Assembly: GCF_039522165.1 (NCBI RefSeq)
Contig: NZ_BAAADE010000001.1
Coordinates: 992,001 to 1,056,000, forward strand
Source: Paenochrobactrum glaciei
Lineage (GTDB): Bacteria > Pseudomonadota > Alphaproteobacteria > Rhizobiales > Rhizobiaceae
Length of the DNA: 64,000 nt
Direction of reading: 5' to 3'
Shown: in pieces, positions 36,102 to 45,463 of the stretch
Layout: the number at the start of each line of letters is the position of its first letter
How positions within the stretch are numbered: the stretch's first letter is position 1
Position numbers and translations under genes: made by a program
The notes under the pieces: model-generated
Seen by the model: the letters and a program-made list of their open reading frames with translations, nothing else
Databases searched by the model: none
What the model was told of the DNA's origin: nothing

Positions 36102-38009
36102 ATGGCTAAAGTAATTGGTATTGATCTGGGTACGACCAACTCCTGCGTAGCTGTCATGGACGGTAAAAACGCGAAGGTCATCGAAAATGCGGAAGGTGCA
36201 CGCACCACCCCGTCGATTATCGCTTTCTCCGAAGGTGACGAACGCCTCGCTGGCCAGCCTGCAAAACGTCAGGCCGTTACCAATCCGGAAGGCACCTTGT
36301 TTGCTGTTAAACGTCTTGTCGGCCGTCGCTTCGACGATCCGATGGTCACCAAAGATAAAGATCTGGTGCCATACAAGATTGTTAAGGGCGACAATGGTGA
36401 TGCGTGGGTAGAAGTCCACGGCACAAAATATTCACCTTCGCAGGTATCCGCGATGATCCTTCAGAAAATGAAGGAAACCGCAGAAGATTACCTCGGTGAA
36501 AAAGTTGAACAGGCTGTTATTACAGTTCCTGCATATTTTAACGATGCTCAGCGTCAGGCAACCAAAGATGCAGGCCGCATCGCTGGTTTGGAAGTTCTGC
36601 GTATCATTAACGAACCAACTGCTGCGGCTCTGGCTTACGGCCTCGATAAGAGCGAAGGCAAGACCATTGCGGTTTATGACCTTGGCGGCGGTACATTTGA
36701 CGTTTCGATCCTCGAAATCGGCGACGGCGTATTTGAAGTAAAATCCACCAATGGTGATACATTCCTCGGTGGTGAAGACTTCGACATGCGTCTGGTTGAA
36801 TATCTCGTCAATGAGTTCAAAAAAGAACAGGGCATTGACCTGAAGAACGACAAGCTTGCTCTGCAACGCCTCAAAGAAGCTGCTGAAAAAGCCAAGATCG
36901 AACTTTCATCTGCACAGCAGACCGAGATTAACCTGCCGTTCATCACCGCAGATCAGACCGGACCGAAGCATCTGGCCATCAAACTGTCACGTGCCAAGCT
37001 CGAAACCCTCGTGGACGATCTGGTACAGCGCACAGTCAACCCATGTAAGGCTGCATTGAAAGATGCTGGTCTGAAAGCCGGCGACATTGATGAAGTTGTT
37101 TTGGTTGGCGGTATGACCCGTATGCCAAAAATTCAGGAAGTCGTTAAAGAGTTCTTTGGTAAAGAGCCGCACAAGGGTGTGAACCCTGACGAAGTTGTTG
37201 CCATGGGTGCAGCAATTCAGGGCGGTGTCTTGCAGGGCGACGTGAAAGACGTGTTGCTCCTCGACGTTACCCCGCTTTCACTGGGTATCGAAACATTGGG
37301 CGGCGTTTTCACCCGTTTGATCGAGCGTAACACCACGATCCCTACCAAGAAGTCCCAGACTTTCTCGACCGCTGAAGACAGCCAGTCTGCTGTGACCATT
37401 CGTGTGGCTCAGGGCGAGCGCGAAATGGCTGCCGACAACAAGATGCTCGGCCAGTTTGATCTGGTTGGTATCCCACCGGCACCACGCGGCGTTCCGCAGA
37501 TTGAAGTGACCTTCGACATCGATGCCAACGGTATTGTTAACGTGTCTGCAAAAGACAAAGGCACCGGCAAAGAACACCAGATCCGTATTCAGGCTTCTGG
37601 CGGTCTCTCCGATGCTGATATCGAGCAGATGGTTAAAGATGCCGAAGCCAACGCTGAAGCTGACAAGAAGCGCCGTGAAGCTGTTGAAGCCAAGAACCAG
37701 GCAGAAGGCCTCATCCATTCAACCGACAAGTCGCTGAAAGAATACGGCGAAAAGGTTTCGGCTGAAGACAAGCAGGCTATCGAAACTGCACTGGCAGCAT
37801 TGAAAACTGCTGTTGAAGGTGATGATGCAGAAGACATCAAAACCAAGACACAGACCCTTGCTGAAGCTTCCATGAAGCTTGGTCAGGCCATGTATGAAGC
37901 CAATCAGGGCGAAGATGGTCAGGGCGGCGAAGAAGGTGCCCAGGCTTCTGATGACGACGTCGTTGACGCTGATTTCGAAGAAATCGACGACAACGAAAAG
38001 AAGTCATAA
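36102..38009 (+). CDS. dnaK: Chaperone protein DnaK (Hsp70)
   Basis: A 635-residue Hsp70 with the ATPase domain signatures IGIDLGTTNSCVAVMDG, IAVYDLGGGTFDVSILE and VVLVGGMTRMPKIQEVV, a substrate-binding domain (about 390-510) and the acidic C-terminal tail DDDVVDADFEEIDDNEKKS. I take the ATG at 36102, 6 bp after GGAG; an ATG at 36090 would add four residues. Behind an RpoH promoter; dnaJ follows after 273 bp. Confidence 0.97.
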   Translation: MAKVIGIDLGTTNSCVAVMDGKNAKVIENAEGARTTPSIIAFSEGDERLAGQPAKRQAVTNPEGTLFAVKRLVGRRFDDPMVTKDKDLVPYKIVKGDNGDAWVEVHGTKYSPSQVSAMILQKMKETAEDYLGEKVEQAVITVPAYFNDAQRQATKDAGRIAGLEVLRIINEPTAAALAYGLDKSEGKTIAVYDLGGGTFDVSILEIGDGVFEVKSTNGDTFLGGEDFDMRLVEYLVNEFKKEQGIDLKNDKLALQRLKEAAEKAKIELSSAQQTEINLPFITADQTGPKHLAIKLSRAKLETLVDDLVQRTVNPCKAALKDAGLKAGDIDEVVLVGGMTRMPKIQEVVKEFFGKEPHKGVNPDEVVAMGAAIQGGVLQGDVKDVLLLDVTPLSLGIETLGGVFTRLIERNTTIPTKKSQTFSTAEDSQSAVTIRVAQGEREMAADNKMLGQFDLVGIPPAPRGVPQIEVTFDIDANGIVNVSAKDKGTGKEHQIRIQASGGLSDADIEQMVKDAEANAEADKKRREAVEAKNQAEGLIHSTDKSLKEYGEKVSAEDKQAIETALAALKTAVEGDDAEDIKTKTQTLAEASMKLGQAMYEANQGEDGQGGEEGAQASDDDVVDADFEEIDDNEKKS

Positions 38010-38027
38010 TCTAACCGATATGTGGGG

Positions 38028-38051
38028 AGCCCGACTTTCAAGTCGGGCTTT
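38028..38051 (+). terminator. Terminator or attenuator between dnaK and dnaJ
   Basis: AGCCCGACTT, a 2-base loop and AAGTCGGGCTTT form a 10-bp stem with a short T run 18 bp after dnaK. It may lower dnaJ expression relative to dnaK. Confidence 0.75.
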
Positions 38052-38282
38052 CCGATATTCGAGCTTACATTTATGAAGCAAAACATTGGCGGCTGTTCCG
38101 GTTGTTTTGTTCTTAATTAACCGGTCAGAGGTCTCATCTTTAGGCACTCTGCTATTCACAGCCAGTCGCGATAACATCTTGTTTTAGATCTGGTATCGCA
38201 GCCAGTTTCCATATGTTTTGCGCGCTGTGAGGTCATTAAAGTTTTTGGCCGTCATTATGAGAGCCGCCTGAAAGACGAATTC

Positions 38283-39431
38283 ATGAAGATCGACTATTAC
38301 GAAATCCTTGGTGTTACCAAAACAGCTGACGATAAAGTTCTGAAATCGGCATATCGTAAACTTGCCATGCAGTTCCACCCCGACAAAAACCCGGGCGATG
38401 CGGAAGCAGAGCGCAAGTTTATTGAGCTTGGTGAAGCCTATGATGTGCTGAAAGACCCGCAGAAACGCGCAGCCTATGATCGCTTTGGCCATGCTGCCTT
38501 TGAAAATGGCGGCGGCGGTGCCGGTGGTTTTGGCGGCGGCTTCGGTGGTGGTTTCGGCGGTGCCGGTGGCTTCTCCGATATTTTTGAAGATATTTTTGGC
38601 GAGATGATGGGTGGCGGTCGCCAGCGCCGCTCCGGCGGACGCGAACGCGGTGCTGATCTGCGCTACAATATGGAAGTTTCACTCGAAGAAGCTTTCAGCG
38701 GTAAAACGGCACAAATCCGTGTGCCAAGCTCCATCACCTGCGATGAATGCAGTGGCTCAGGCGCAAAGCCTGGCACGCAGCCTGTCACCTGTGCCACCTG
38801 TGGTGGTGCCGGACGTGTGCGCGCCTCGCAGGGCTTCTTCTCAGTTGAACGCGCCTGCCCGACCTGTAACGGCCGCGGCCAGACCATTCCTGATCCTTGC
38901 ACCAAATGCTCCGGCACAGGTCATGTTTCGCAAGAGCGCTCGCTCTCGGTTAATATTCCGGCCGGCATTGAAGATGGCACCCGCATCCGTTTGTCGGGTG
39001 AAGGTGAAGCCGGTACACGCGGCGGCCCTTCGGGTGATCTCTACATCTTTATCTCCATCAAGCCGCATGAGTTCTTCCAGCGCGACGGAGCCGACCTTTA
39101 TTGCAAAGTGCCGATTTCCATGACCACGGCAGCCCTTGGAGGCCAGTTTGAAGTGACCACACTGGATGGCACGCAAACACGGGTGAAAATTCCGGAAGGC
39201 ACGCAAAACGGCAAACAGTTCCGCCTTAAGGCAAAGGGCATGCCGGTGCTGCGTCAAACCAATATCGGCGACCTTTACATTCAGGTGGCAATTGAAACGC
39301 CGCAGAATCTCAATAAGCGCCAGCGCGAGCTGTTGCAGGAATTTGAAGAAATTTCTTCCAAAGAAAATAGTCCGCAATCAACCGGATTTTTCGCACGGAT
39401 GAAAGATTTCTTTGAAGGAATTAAAGATTAA
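38283..39431 (+). CDS. dnaJ: Chaperone protein DnaJ (Hsp40)
   Basis: A 382-residue type I J protein: J domain with HPD (FHPDKNPGD) in the first 70 residues, a Gly/Phe-rich linker, four zinc CxxCxGxG repeats (CDECSGSG, CATCGGAG, CPTCNGRG, CTKCSGTG), and the C-terminal peptide-binding domain. It stimulates DnaK ATPase and delivers clients. ATG 38283. Its own promoter may lie in the 273-bp gap after dnaK. Confidence 0.97.
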   Translation: MKIDYYEILGVTKTADDKVLKSAYRKLAMQFHPDKNPGDAEAERKFIELGEAYDVLKDPQKRAAYDRFGHAAFENGGGGAGGFGGGFGGGFGGAGGFSDIFEDIFGEMMGGGRQRRSGGRERGADLRYNMEVSLEEAFSGKTAQIRVPSSITCDECSGSGAKPGTQPVTCATCGGAGRVRASQGFFSVERACPTCNGRGQTIPDPCTKCSGTGHVSQERSLSVNIPAGIEDGTRIRLSGEGEAGTRGGPSGDLYIFISIKPHEFFQRDGADLYCKVPISMTTAALGGQFEVTTLDGTQTRVKIPEGTQNGKQFRLKAKGMPVLRQTNIGDLYIQVAIETPQNLNKRQRELLQEFEEISSKENSPQSTGFFARMKDFFEGIKD

Positions 39432-39451
39432 GGGGCTTTTAGCCCCTTTTT
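39430..39451 (+). terminator. Terminator after dnaJ
   Basis: AAGGGGCT and AGCCCCTT around a 3-base loop with a run of T. It begins within the dnaJ stop codon. Confidence 0.88.
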
Positions 39452-39641
39452 CTTTGTCTTTTTGCATTTATCATCAAACGTAAAACTGTTTCATAAAAAA
39501 ATGAACTGTGAATTCAAACACGCGAAAAAGCAATTTCTTGCCATAAATTTCGTGCTATGAACGAAAACCTTGAAGCAGTTTGATGTTTGATGAGTGCACC
39601 AAATTGTTTTTTGCCAAGTGACGTTAATGGGAGATCGCATA

Positions 39642-40241
39642 ATGGCAGGACCGCTGGCACGTAAATTCGCCGAGAAATTCAACGAAGAAATTCGCTTCTT
39701 TAAAGGCTGGATTGACGGGCCGAAAGCCGTCGGAGCCATTTTACCGACAAGTTCCATTACTGCTCGCCGCATGGCAAGTGTTATCGACACAACATCCAAA
39801 ATGCCGGTGCTTGAACTCGGGCCCGGCACAGGTGTGATCACCAAAGCGATTTTGCAGCACGGTGTAAAACCGCAGGATCTTTACTGCGTCGAATATTCAG
39901 AAGATTTTGCGAAACATCTGCGCATTAATTTTCCGGACGTAAACATTATTCAGGGCGATGCTTTTGATCTCGATACCACTTTGGGCGACAACAAAGACAT
40001 GTTGTTCGACAGTGTTATATCAGCTGTGCCACTGTTGAACTTCCCTGTTCCGGCTCGCGTCCAGATCATTGAAGATCTGCTGCGCCGCGTGCCAGCCGGT
40101 CGTCCGGTTATTCAGATCACTTATGGCCCGCTTGCCCCTGTTCCGGCAGGCAAAGGCAATTATGTGGTCAAGCATTATGACTTTGTCATGCGCAATGTGC
40201 CGCCTGCACAATTATGGGTCTATCGCAGCCCGCTTTCTTAA
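39642..40241 (+). CDS. pmtA: Phosphatidylethanolamine N-methyltransferase PmtA-like
   Basis: A 199-residue SAM-dependent methyltransferase. SAM motif I is LELGPGTGVITKAIL, motif II region YCVEYSEDFAKHLR, and motif III VIQITYGPLAPVP. The N-terminal FAEKFNEEIRFFKGWIDGPKAVGAILPTSS is typical of the rhizobial PmtA group, which makes phosphatidylcholine by three methylations of phosphatidylethanolamine at the inner membrane. ATG 39642 has GGGAG 9-10 bp upstream; earlier in-frame starts at 39594 (GTG) and 39627 are weaker. The next gene starts 31 bp later and may share the transcript. Confidence 0.85.
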   Translation: MAGPLARKFAEKFNEEIRFFKGWIDGPKAVGAILPTSSITARRMASVIDTTSKMPVLELGPGTGVITKAILQHGVKPQDLYCVEYSEDFAKHLRINFPDVNIIQGDAFDLDTTLGDNKDMLFDSVISAVPLLNFPVPARVQIIEDLLRRVPAGRPVIQITYGPLAPVPAGKGNYVVKHYDFVMRNVPPAQLWVYRSPLS

Positions 40242-40271
40242 CCGAAACCTGCTTTGAAGGAGCACTCATCC

Positions 40272-40853
40272 ATGACCTCTAAAATTCTGGTGTTTGCCGG
40301 TTCGGTTCGCAACGGCGCTTTCAGCCAGCATATGGCTGATGCAGCAGCGCGTGAACTGAAAAAACAGGGTGCAGAAGTCACGCAAATTTCACTGCGTGAT
40401 TATCCGCTGCCGATCATGGATGAAGACCTTCAAAGCGAGCATGGCATACCTGAGCCAGCCATGCAGCTCGCCCGCATTATCGCCAAACAAGATGGCTTGA
40501 TGATCTGCTCGCCCGAATATAATGCGTCCATTCCGCCATTGTTGAAAAACACACTGGACTGGGTCAGCCGTATTTCCAAAGACGGCGATGCTCCGCTTAA
40601 ACCCTATGCAGGTCTGACTACCGCTTTGTGCTCCACCTCCAACGGAGCCTTTGCGGGTATGCGCGGCCTTTATCATCTGCGTGCGGTTTTAATGGCGGTC
40701 GGCGCACAGGTTCTGACCGAGCAATGTTCGGTTTCAGGTGCTGCCAATGCTTTTGAAACAGACAACACGCTCAAAGATGAACGCAGTCAACGCGCCCTCA
40801 CTAATGCCTGCCGTATTCTGATTGAAAATTGTCAACGCTGCCCGCGCACTTAG
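40272..40853 (+). CDS. NADPH-dependent FMN reductase-like flavoprotein
   Basis: A 193-residue flavodoxin-fold protein: phosphate-binding loop VFAGSVRNGAFSQHMA near the N-terminus, SPEYNASIPPLLKNTLDWVSR in the middle (isoalloxazine loop), and STSNGAFAGMRGLYHLRAVL. The group reduces FMN, quinones, azo compounds or chromate with NAD(P)H; the physiological substrate is unknown. ATG 40272 follows AAGGAG by 9 bp. A 54-bp tandem repeat lies just after it. Confidence 0.85.
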   Translation: MTSKILVFAGSVRNGAFSQHMADAAARELKKQGAEVTQISLRDYPLPIMDEDLQSEHGIPEPAMQLARIIAKQDGLMICSPEYNASIPPLLKNTLDWVSRISKDGDAPLKPYAGLTTALCSTSNGAFAGMRGLYHLRAVLMAVGAQVLTEQCSVSGAANAFETDNTLKDERSQRALTNACRILIENCQRCPRT

Positions 40854-40895
40854 CAGGCAAGTTCTCAAACGTAAATCTGTTGAAGAATTGCCCTC

Positions 40896-41003
40896 TCATT
40901 TTGAGCTGTGCGAGAGACCATTACTTGCCAAAACCGGCACGCGGCGCTGTCATTTTAAGCTGTGAGAGCGTCCTTTGCGTGCCAAAACCGGCACGCGGCG
41001 CTC
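40896..41003. repeat. Two tandem copies of a 54-bp repeat
   Basis: Copy 1 spans 40896-40949 and copy 2 spans 40950-41003. Both start TCATTTT, have AGCTGTG near base 10 and end with a 21-bp identical segment containing GCCAAAACCGGCACGCGGCG; the middle differs. A third copy appears to begin (TCATGCG) and stops. It is noncoding, between the FMN reductase and pyrF. It contains the imperfect palindrome TGCC-N6-GGCA. Confidence 0.75.
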
Positions 41004-41084
41004 TCATGCGTTTATAGACTTTCACAACACCGATGTTTGTGCCAATAACAGTCTGTTTGTGAAAAGATAAAAGGGTAAAATGAC

Positions 41085-41783
41085 ATGACTGTGGAAGATG
41101 TACGCAGCCGTCTCATTGTCGGGCTTGATGTGCCGACGGTTAAAGACGCAGAGCAAGTCGTTCATGAATTAGGCGACACGGTTTCCTTCTACAAAGTCGG
41201 TCACCAATTGGTATTTGCCGGTGGGTTGGATTTTGTCCGCACCTTGATTGCAGCCAAGAAACAAGTATTTCTGGATATGAAACTGCTGGACATCGATAAT
41301 ACGGTGGCCAAAGGCGTGGAAAATATCGCTAAAATGGGCGTATCCATGCTGACATTGCATGCTTATCCTAAAGCGATGCGCGCAGGCGTTGAGGCGGCTA
41401 AAGGCTCCGGTCTTTGCTTGCTTGGTGTCACGGTTCTCACCTCCATGGATAATGCCGACCTCGTCGAAGCCGGCTATAAAGATGATGCACAGACACTGGT
41501 GCTGCGTCGTGCAGCCCAAGCGCGTGAAGCCGGTATGGGCGGCGTAGTGGCCTCAGCCGCAGAAGCCGCCGCCATTCGCCAGATTGTTGGCAATGATCTG
41601 GCAATCGTCACCCCCGGCATCCGCCCGCAAGGCGCAGAGCTTGGTGACCAGAAGCGTGTCATGACCCCGTCCGATGCTCTTAAAGCCGGTGCCAGCCATC
41701 TGGTTGTCGCACGCCCGATTATTGCAGCACCGGACAGACGGGAAGCGGCGGAGAAAATCCTCGCCGAAATGGCCGCAAGCTAA
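41085..41783 (+). CDS. pyrF: Orotidine 5'-phosphate decarboxylase
   Basis: A 232-residue TIM-barrel enzyme that makes UMP from OMP. The catalytic Asp-Lys-Asp array is in FLDMKLLDID; VGLDVP at the N-terminus and TPGIRPQGAELGDQKRVMTP near the phosphate site complete the family signature. ATG 41085. Following genes start 100 bp later. Confidence 0.96.
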   Translation: MTVEDVRSRLIVGLDVPTVKDAEQVVHELGDTVSFYKVGHQLVFAGGLDFVRTLIAAKKQVFLDMKLLDIDNTVAKGVENIAKMGVSMLTLHAYPKAMRAGVEAAKGSGLCLLGVTVLTSMDNADLVEAGYKDDAQTLVLRRAAQAREAGMGGVVASAAEAAAIRQIVGNDLAIVTPGIRPQGAELGDQKRVMTPSDALKAGASHLVVARPIIAAPDRREAAEKILAEMAAS

Positions 41784-41883
41784 TCACCCCTAAAGTATAA
41801 AGCCAAAGTCTGAATGCCGCATTGCGGGCAGGTTTTTGAAAAGCTTAAAGTTTCATCTTAATCATCAGGAGGAGATTGATCAT

Positions 41884-42174
41884 ATGACCAAAGCTTATTG
41901 GATTGCACGAGTCGATGTTAAGGATCCGGAGCGTTACAAGGATTACGTTTCGACCGCCAAGCCAGCCTTTGAACGCTACGGCGCCAAGTTTCTTGCCCGC
42001 GGCGGCAGAGCCGAATTGGTTGAAGGCAAATGCCGTGCCCGCAACGTGATTATCGAATTTGAATCAATGCAGCACGCGCTCGATTGCTTCAACTCGCCGG
42101 AATATCAGGCAGCACAGGCCATCCGCCAAACCGTTGCCGACGGCGAGATTGTACTGGTGGAAGCAGCCGTTTAA
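41884..42174 (+). CDS. DUF1330 dimeric ferredoxin-like-fold protein
   Basis: A 96-residue protein, MTKAYWIARVDVKDPERYKDYV, with the DUF1330 motifs FLARGGRAELVEG and NVIIEFESMQHALDCFNSPEYQAA. These small dimeric alpha/beta barrel proteins are common in proteobacteria; no reaction is established. ATG 41884 follows AGGAGGAG, a very strong ribosome-binding site; a longer in-frame start at 41836 is not needed. Confidence 0.88.
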   Translation: MTKAYWIARVDVKDPERYKDYVSTAKPAFERYGAKFLARGGRAELVEGKCRARNVIIEFESMQHALDCFNSPEYQAAQAIRQTVADGEIVLVEAAV

Positions 42175-42184
42175 AATAAACTCT

Positions 42185-42224
42185 ATATCCGCTCTCGCCT
42201 TCACTTGAACTTGAGGGCGGATAT
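42185..42224 (+). terminator. Hairpin after the DUF1330 gene
   Basis: ATATCCGCTCTC (42185-42196) pairs with GAGGGCGGATAT (42213-42224) with one G-U pair, across a 16-base loop. No T run follows, so terminator activity is uncertain. Confidence 0.45.
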
Positions 42225-42275
42225 CCTATTTGCCATAAACACTTAAATGACAAACGCGAACGCCCTTAGGAGACC

Positions 42276-43217
42276 ATGGCCTTGAAGATTGCAGTTCAGA
42301 TGGACCATATCAGCACGATCAATATTACAGGGGACACTACTTTCGCGCTTTGTCTGGAAGCACAGGCGCGCGGCCACGAGCTTTATCACTACACCCCTGA
42401 CCGCCTTTCAATGCGCGACGGTGTGGTGACAGCCCGCCTTGAAAAACTCGAAGTCCGCGATGTCAAAGGCGACCATTACACCTTAGGCGAGCCGGAACGT
42501 CGTGACTTGTCGGAAATGGATGTGGTGCTACTGCGCCAAGATCCGCCATTCGATATGAATTACATTACCACCACGCATTTGCTTGAGCGTATCCACCCGA
42601 AAACACTGGTGGTCAACGATCCGGCATGGGTGCGCAACAGCCCTGAAAAAATCTTCGTCACAGAATTTCCGGACTTGATGCCGGAAACGCTGATTACCAA
42701 AGATATTCAGGAAGTGCTGGAATTTCGCAAACAATATGGCGACATCATTATCAAGCCGCTTTACGGCAATGGTGGCGCCGGCGTTTTCCACCTCACCACC
42801 GACGACCGCAATCTGACATCGCTGCTGGAAATGTTCGAGCAGATGTATCGCGAGCCATTTATTGCACAGCGTTATCTGAAAGATGTTCGTGCCGGTGACA
42901 AGCGCATTATCCTGATTGACGGTGAACCCGTTGGCGCGATCAACCGCGTACCGGCTGAAAGTGATGCCCGCTCCAACATGCATGTGGGCGGCCGTGCAGA
43001 AGCCACCGAACTGACTGCGCGCGAACAGGAAATTTGCGCCCGCATTGGCCCGTCACTGAAAGAGCGCGGCTTTATTCTCGTCGGTATTGATGTGATCGGC
43101 GATTACATGACCGAAATCAATGTGACCTCGCCGACAGGTTTGCGTGAAATTAAACGCTTTGGCGGTGCTGATGTAGCAGCCCTTTTCTGGGATGCGGTGG
43201 AAGCCAAGCGTAACTAA
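42276..43217 (+). CDS. gshB: Glutathione synthetase
   Basis: A 313-residue ATP-grasp ligase. The N-terminus KIAVQMDHISTINITGDTTF is typical of bacterial GshB; the glycine-rich ATP loop is KPLYGNGGAGVFHL, and metal ligands are in VGIDVIGDYMTEINVTSPTG. It adds glycine to gamma-glutamylcysteine. ATG 42276 after TTAGGAGACC. A terminator follows. Confidence 0.95.
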   Translation: MALKIAVQMDHISTINITGDTTFALCLEAQARGHELYHYTPDRLSMRDGVVTARLEKLEVRDVKGDHYTLGEPERRDLSEMDVVLLRQDPPFDMNYITTTHLLERIHPKTLVVNDPAWVRNSPEKIFVTEFPDLMPETLITKDIQEVLEFRKQYGDIIIKPLYGNGGAGVFHLTTDDRNLTSLLEMFEQMYREPFIAQRYLKDVRAGDKRIILIDGEPVGAINRVPAESDARSNMHVGGRAEATELTAREQEICARIGPSLKERGFILVGIDVIGDYMTEINVTSPTGLREIKRFGGADVAALFWDAVEAKRN

Positions 43218-43256
43218 ATTCCTATTGAAGCACTCTCTTTGACATGATCTATTCGT

Positions 43257-43284
43257 AAGGGCTGCGATGATAATCGCGGCCCTT
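43257..43284 (+). terminator. Terminator after gshB
   Basis: AAGGGCTGCGAT, loop GATA and ATCGCGGCCCTT form a 12-bp stem with one G-U pair, followed by ATTATATT. It lies 39 bp after gshB and 25 bp before the comM start. Confidence 0.7.
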
Positions 43285-43308
43285 ATTATATTAGTCGGGA
43301 GGGCTTTT

Positions 43309-44838
43309 ATGATTTCACGTGTAGGTACGGTCGCATTTCAAGGCATTGATGCCGTTCCTGTTGATGTGCAAATCATGGTCGCTCCGGGCAAGATGGGCAT
43401 TTCCATTGTCGGCCTGCCCGATAAAGCGGTTGCTGAAAGCCGCGAGCGTGTGCAGGCAGCGCTTCATGCCTGCGGCTTGTCCCTGCCTGCCAAACGCGTC
43501 ACCATCAATCTGGCACCTGCCGATTTGCCCAAAGAAGGCTCGCATTACGATCTGCCGATTGCCATGGGACTGATGGCAGCCATTGGCGCTATTCCGCAAG
43601 ATGTGCTTCAGGAATATGTGGTACTTGGCGAATTATCCCTTGATGGCTCCATCACCGCGGTTGCAGGTGTGCTTCCCGCTGCGATGGGAGCCAACCGGCA
43701 AAATAAAGGGCTGATCTGCCCTAATGCGTGCGGAGCAGAAGCTGCATGGGCAGGAGCAGACATTGATATTCTGGCACCACGCAGCCTGATTGCACTCGCC
43801 AATCATTTCAAAGGAACGCAGGTTCTCTCCCGTCCAGAACCCGCCAAACATTTAAGCCTTTCCTCCTCGCTTGATCTGGCGGACATCAAGGGACAGGAAA
43901 CCGCTAAACGCGCGCTTGAAGTTGCAGCTGCCGGTAGCCATAATTTGCTGATGGTTGGCCCTCCGGGTTCAGGCAAATCAATGCTCGCGCAAAGATTGCC
44001 GACAATACTGCCGCCGCTTTCACCGCGTGAACTGCTTGATGTTTCGATGATTGCCTCTATTGCCGGAGAGCTTACCGGTGGCCGCCTCTCCGACCAGCGC
44101 CCGTTTCGTGCGCCCCATCATTCCGCCTCCATGGCGGCAATGGTTGGTGGCGGCCATCGCGCCAAACCGGGGGAAGTATCGCTTGCCCATAATGGCGTGT
44201 TGTTTCTGGATGAATTGCCGGAATATAGCCCGCAAGTGCTCGATTCTCTGCGCCAGCCATTAGAATCGGGTGAAGTCATTATCGCGCGTGTGCAGCATCG
44301 CACCCAATATCCGGCACGCTTTCAGCTGATCGCCGCCATGAACCCCTGTCGTTGCGGCATGGCAGGCGAACCGGGACACACCTGCGCCAGAGGTCCGCGC
44401 TGCCAGACCGATTATCAGGCGCGGATTTCCGGCCCCTTGATTGACCGTATTGACCTGCGGGTGGATGTGGCAGCGGTTTCAGCGCTTGATCTGATACAAC
44501 CCGCCACTGGCGAAAGCAGTGCAGTGATTGCGGCGCGCGTAGCCGGTGCGCGTCAAATTCAACAACAGCGCTATCTGAGTTTAGGTCTTGATAGTTTTAT
44601 GACCAATGCCAGTTGCCCGACCGCCTTGGTGGAAAAGATTGCCGTGCCGGATCAGGCAGGCTTGCAGCTTTTGCATAGTGCCAGCAAGGCCATGCAATTT
44701 TCTGCCCGCGCCTATCATCGTATTTTAAAAGTGGCGCGCACACTTGCCGATCTGGAGGCGCAAGAAAATATCAGCGCCAAACATCTGGCCGAAGCCATTT
44801 CCTACCGCATGGGTGCGGAACGATTATTATCTGCTTAA
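43309..44838 (+). CDS. comM: YifB/ComM-family Mg-chelatase-like AAA ATPase
   Basis: A 509-residue protein: N-terminal ChlI-like lon-protease-fold domain (GIDAVPVDVQIMVAPG, IVGLPDKAVAESRERVQAAL), an AAA core with Walker A GPPGSGKSM, Walker B VLFLDELPEY, the NPCRCG cysteine motif, and a C-terminal lid domain. ComM promotes branch migration during natural transformation in some species; in most rhizobia its role is untested. ATG 43309 has GGGAGG 7 bp upstream; an earlier start at 43267 would read through the terminator. It converges with the BTLCP gene. Confidence 0.92.
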   Translation: MISRVGTVAFQGIDAVPVDVQIMVAPGKMGISIVGLPDKAVAESRERVQAALHACGLSLPAKRVTINLAPADLPKEGSHYDLPIAMGLMAAIGAIPQDVLQEYVVLGELSLDGSITAVAGVLPAAMGANRQNKGLICPNACGAEAAWAGADIDILAPRSLIALANHFKGTQVLSRPEPAKHLSLSSSLDLADIKGQETAKRALEVAAAGSHNLLMVGPPGSGKSMLAQRLPTILPPLSPRELLDVSMIASIAGELTGGRLSDQRPFRAPHHSASMAAMVGGGHRAKPGEVSLAHNGVLFLDELPEYSPQVLDSLRQPLESGEVIIARVQHRTQYPARFQLIAAMNPCRCGMAGEPGHTCARGPRCQTDYQARISGPLIDRIDLRVDVAAVSALDLIQPATGESSAVIAARVAGARQIQQQRYLSLGLDSFMTNASCPTALVEKIAVPDQAGLQLLHSASKAMQFSARAYHRILKVARTLADLEAQENISAKHLAEAISYRMGAERLLSA

Positions 44839-44848
44839 AGATAGTTTT

Positions 44849-45463
44849 TTAACGGCGAACCGAACCGACAACCAGATTGCTTGGTGTTTCAATCGAAACC
44901 CACTGGCCGGTGTTTTGGTCGGACTGGCGCTTCAGATAAGTGTAGTCGGTTGCCTGCCAGTTCAAAATTTCATCGGTCAGATTATCAAGGATGAAATCGC
45001 CGCGATCTGTGCGCAATGTTAAAACCGCATGGCCTTCGCCATCAGGCTTACGCACAACGGTAATCAGCATATGAGACAGTGAAATGCCTGCCTGTGCCAG
45101 CTCGCGCTGCTTGAGCAAAACATAATCCTCACAATCACCAACGGTGGTTGGATAGGCCCAATATTCTTCCTGACCATAAATTTCCATATCGGTCATCGGC
45201 TGGATGCGGTCATTAACGGAAAGATTGACCTGCACAATCTTGTTCCAGATCTGCTGATCAAGCTTCAGCGGTGCCATGCTTTTGTTGCGGATACCGCATT
45301 CAGCACTTTCACGTTTGCAGAATTCATAATGGCCGATTGGCTGTGATGTCAGACCACCGGTGATCATAAATTCGCCCGATGCAGCGGCAGTTGAGGCAAA
45401 GATGCCGAAGGCGGCAACTGCACTTAAAACACCAACTGAAACTTTTTTAAACACGGGAAACAT
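44849..45463 (-). CDS. Transglutaminase-like cysteine peptidase (BTLCP)
   Basis: A 204-residue periplasmic protein with a signal peptide (FKKVSVGVLSAVAAFGIFASTAAA). The Cys-His-Asp triad is in GDCEDYVLLK, GEGHAVLTLRT and FILDNLTDEI. In other bacteria members (LapG) cleave adhesins under c-di-GMP control, but this protein has no partner LapD-like gene next to it and belongs to the short Rhizobiales group. ATG 45463 is chosen over TTG 45469. Ends 10 bp from the comM stop. Confidence 0.85.
   Translation of the reverse strand: MFPVFKKVSVGVLSAVAAFGIFASTAAASGEFMITGGLTSQPIGHYEFCKRESAECGIRNKSMAPLKLDQQIWNKIVQVNLSVNDRIQPMTDMEIYGQEEYWAYPTTVGDCEDYVLLKQRELAQAGISLSHMLITVVRKPDGEGHAVLTLRTDRGDFILDNLTDEILNWQATDYTYLKRQSDQNTGQWVSIETPSNLVVGSVRR

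Noticed and set aside
40896..41003. CRISPR array
   Set aside because: Only two diverged adjacent units, no spacers of equal length, no cas genes nearby.
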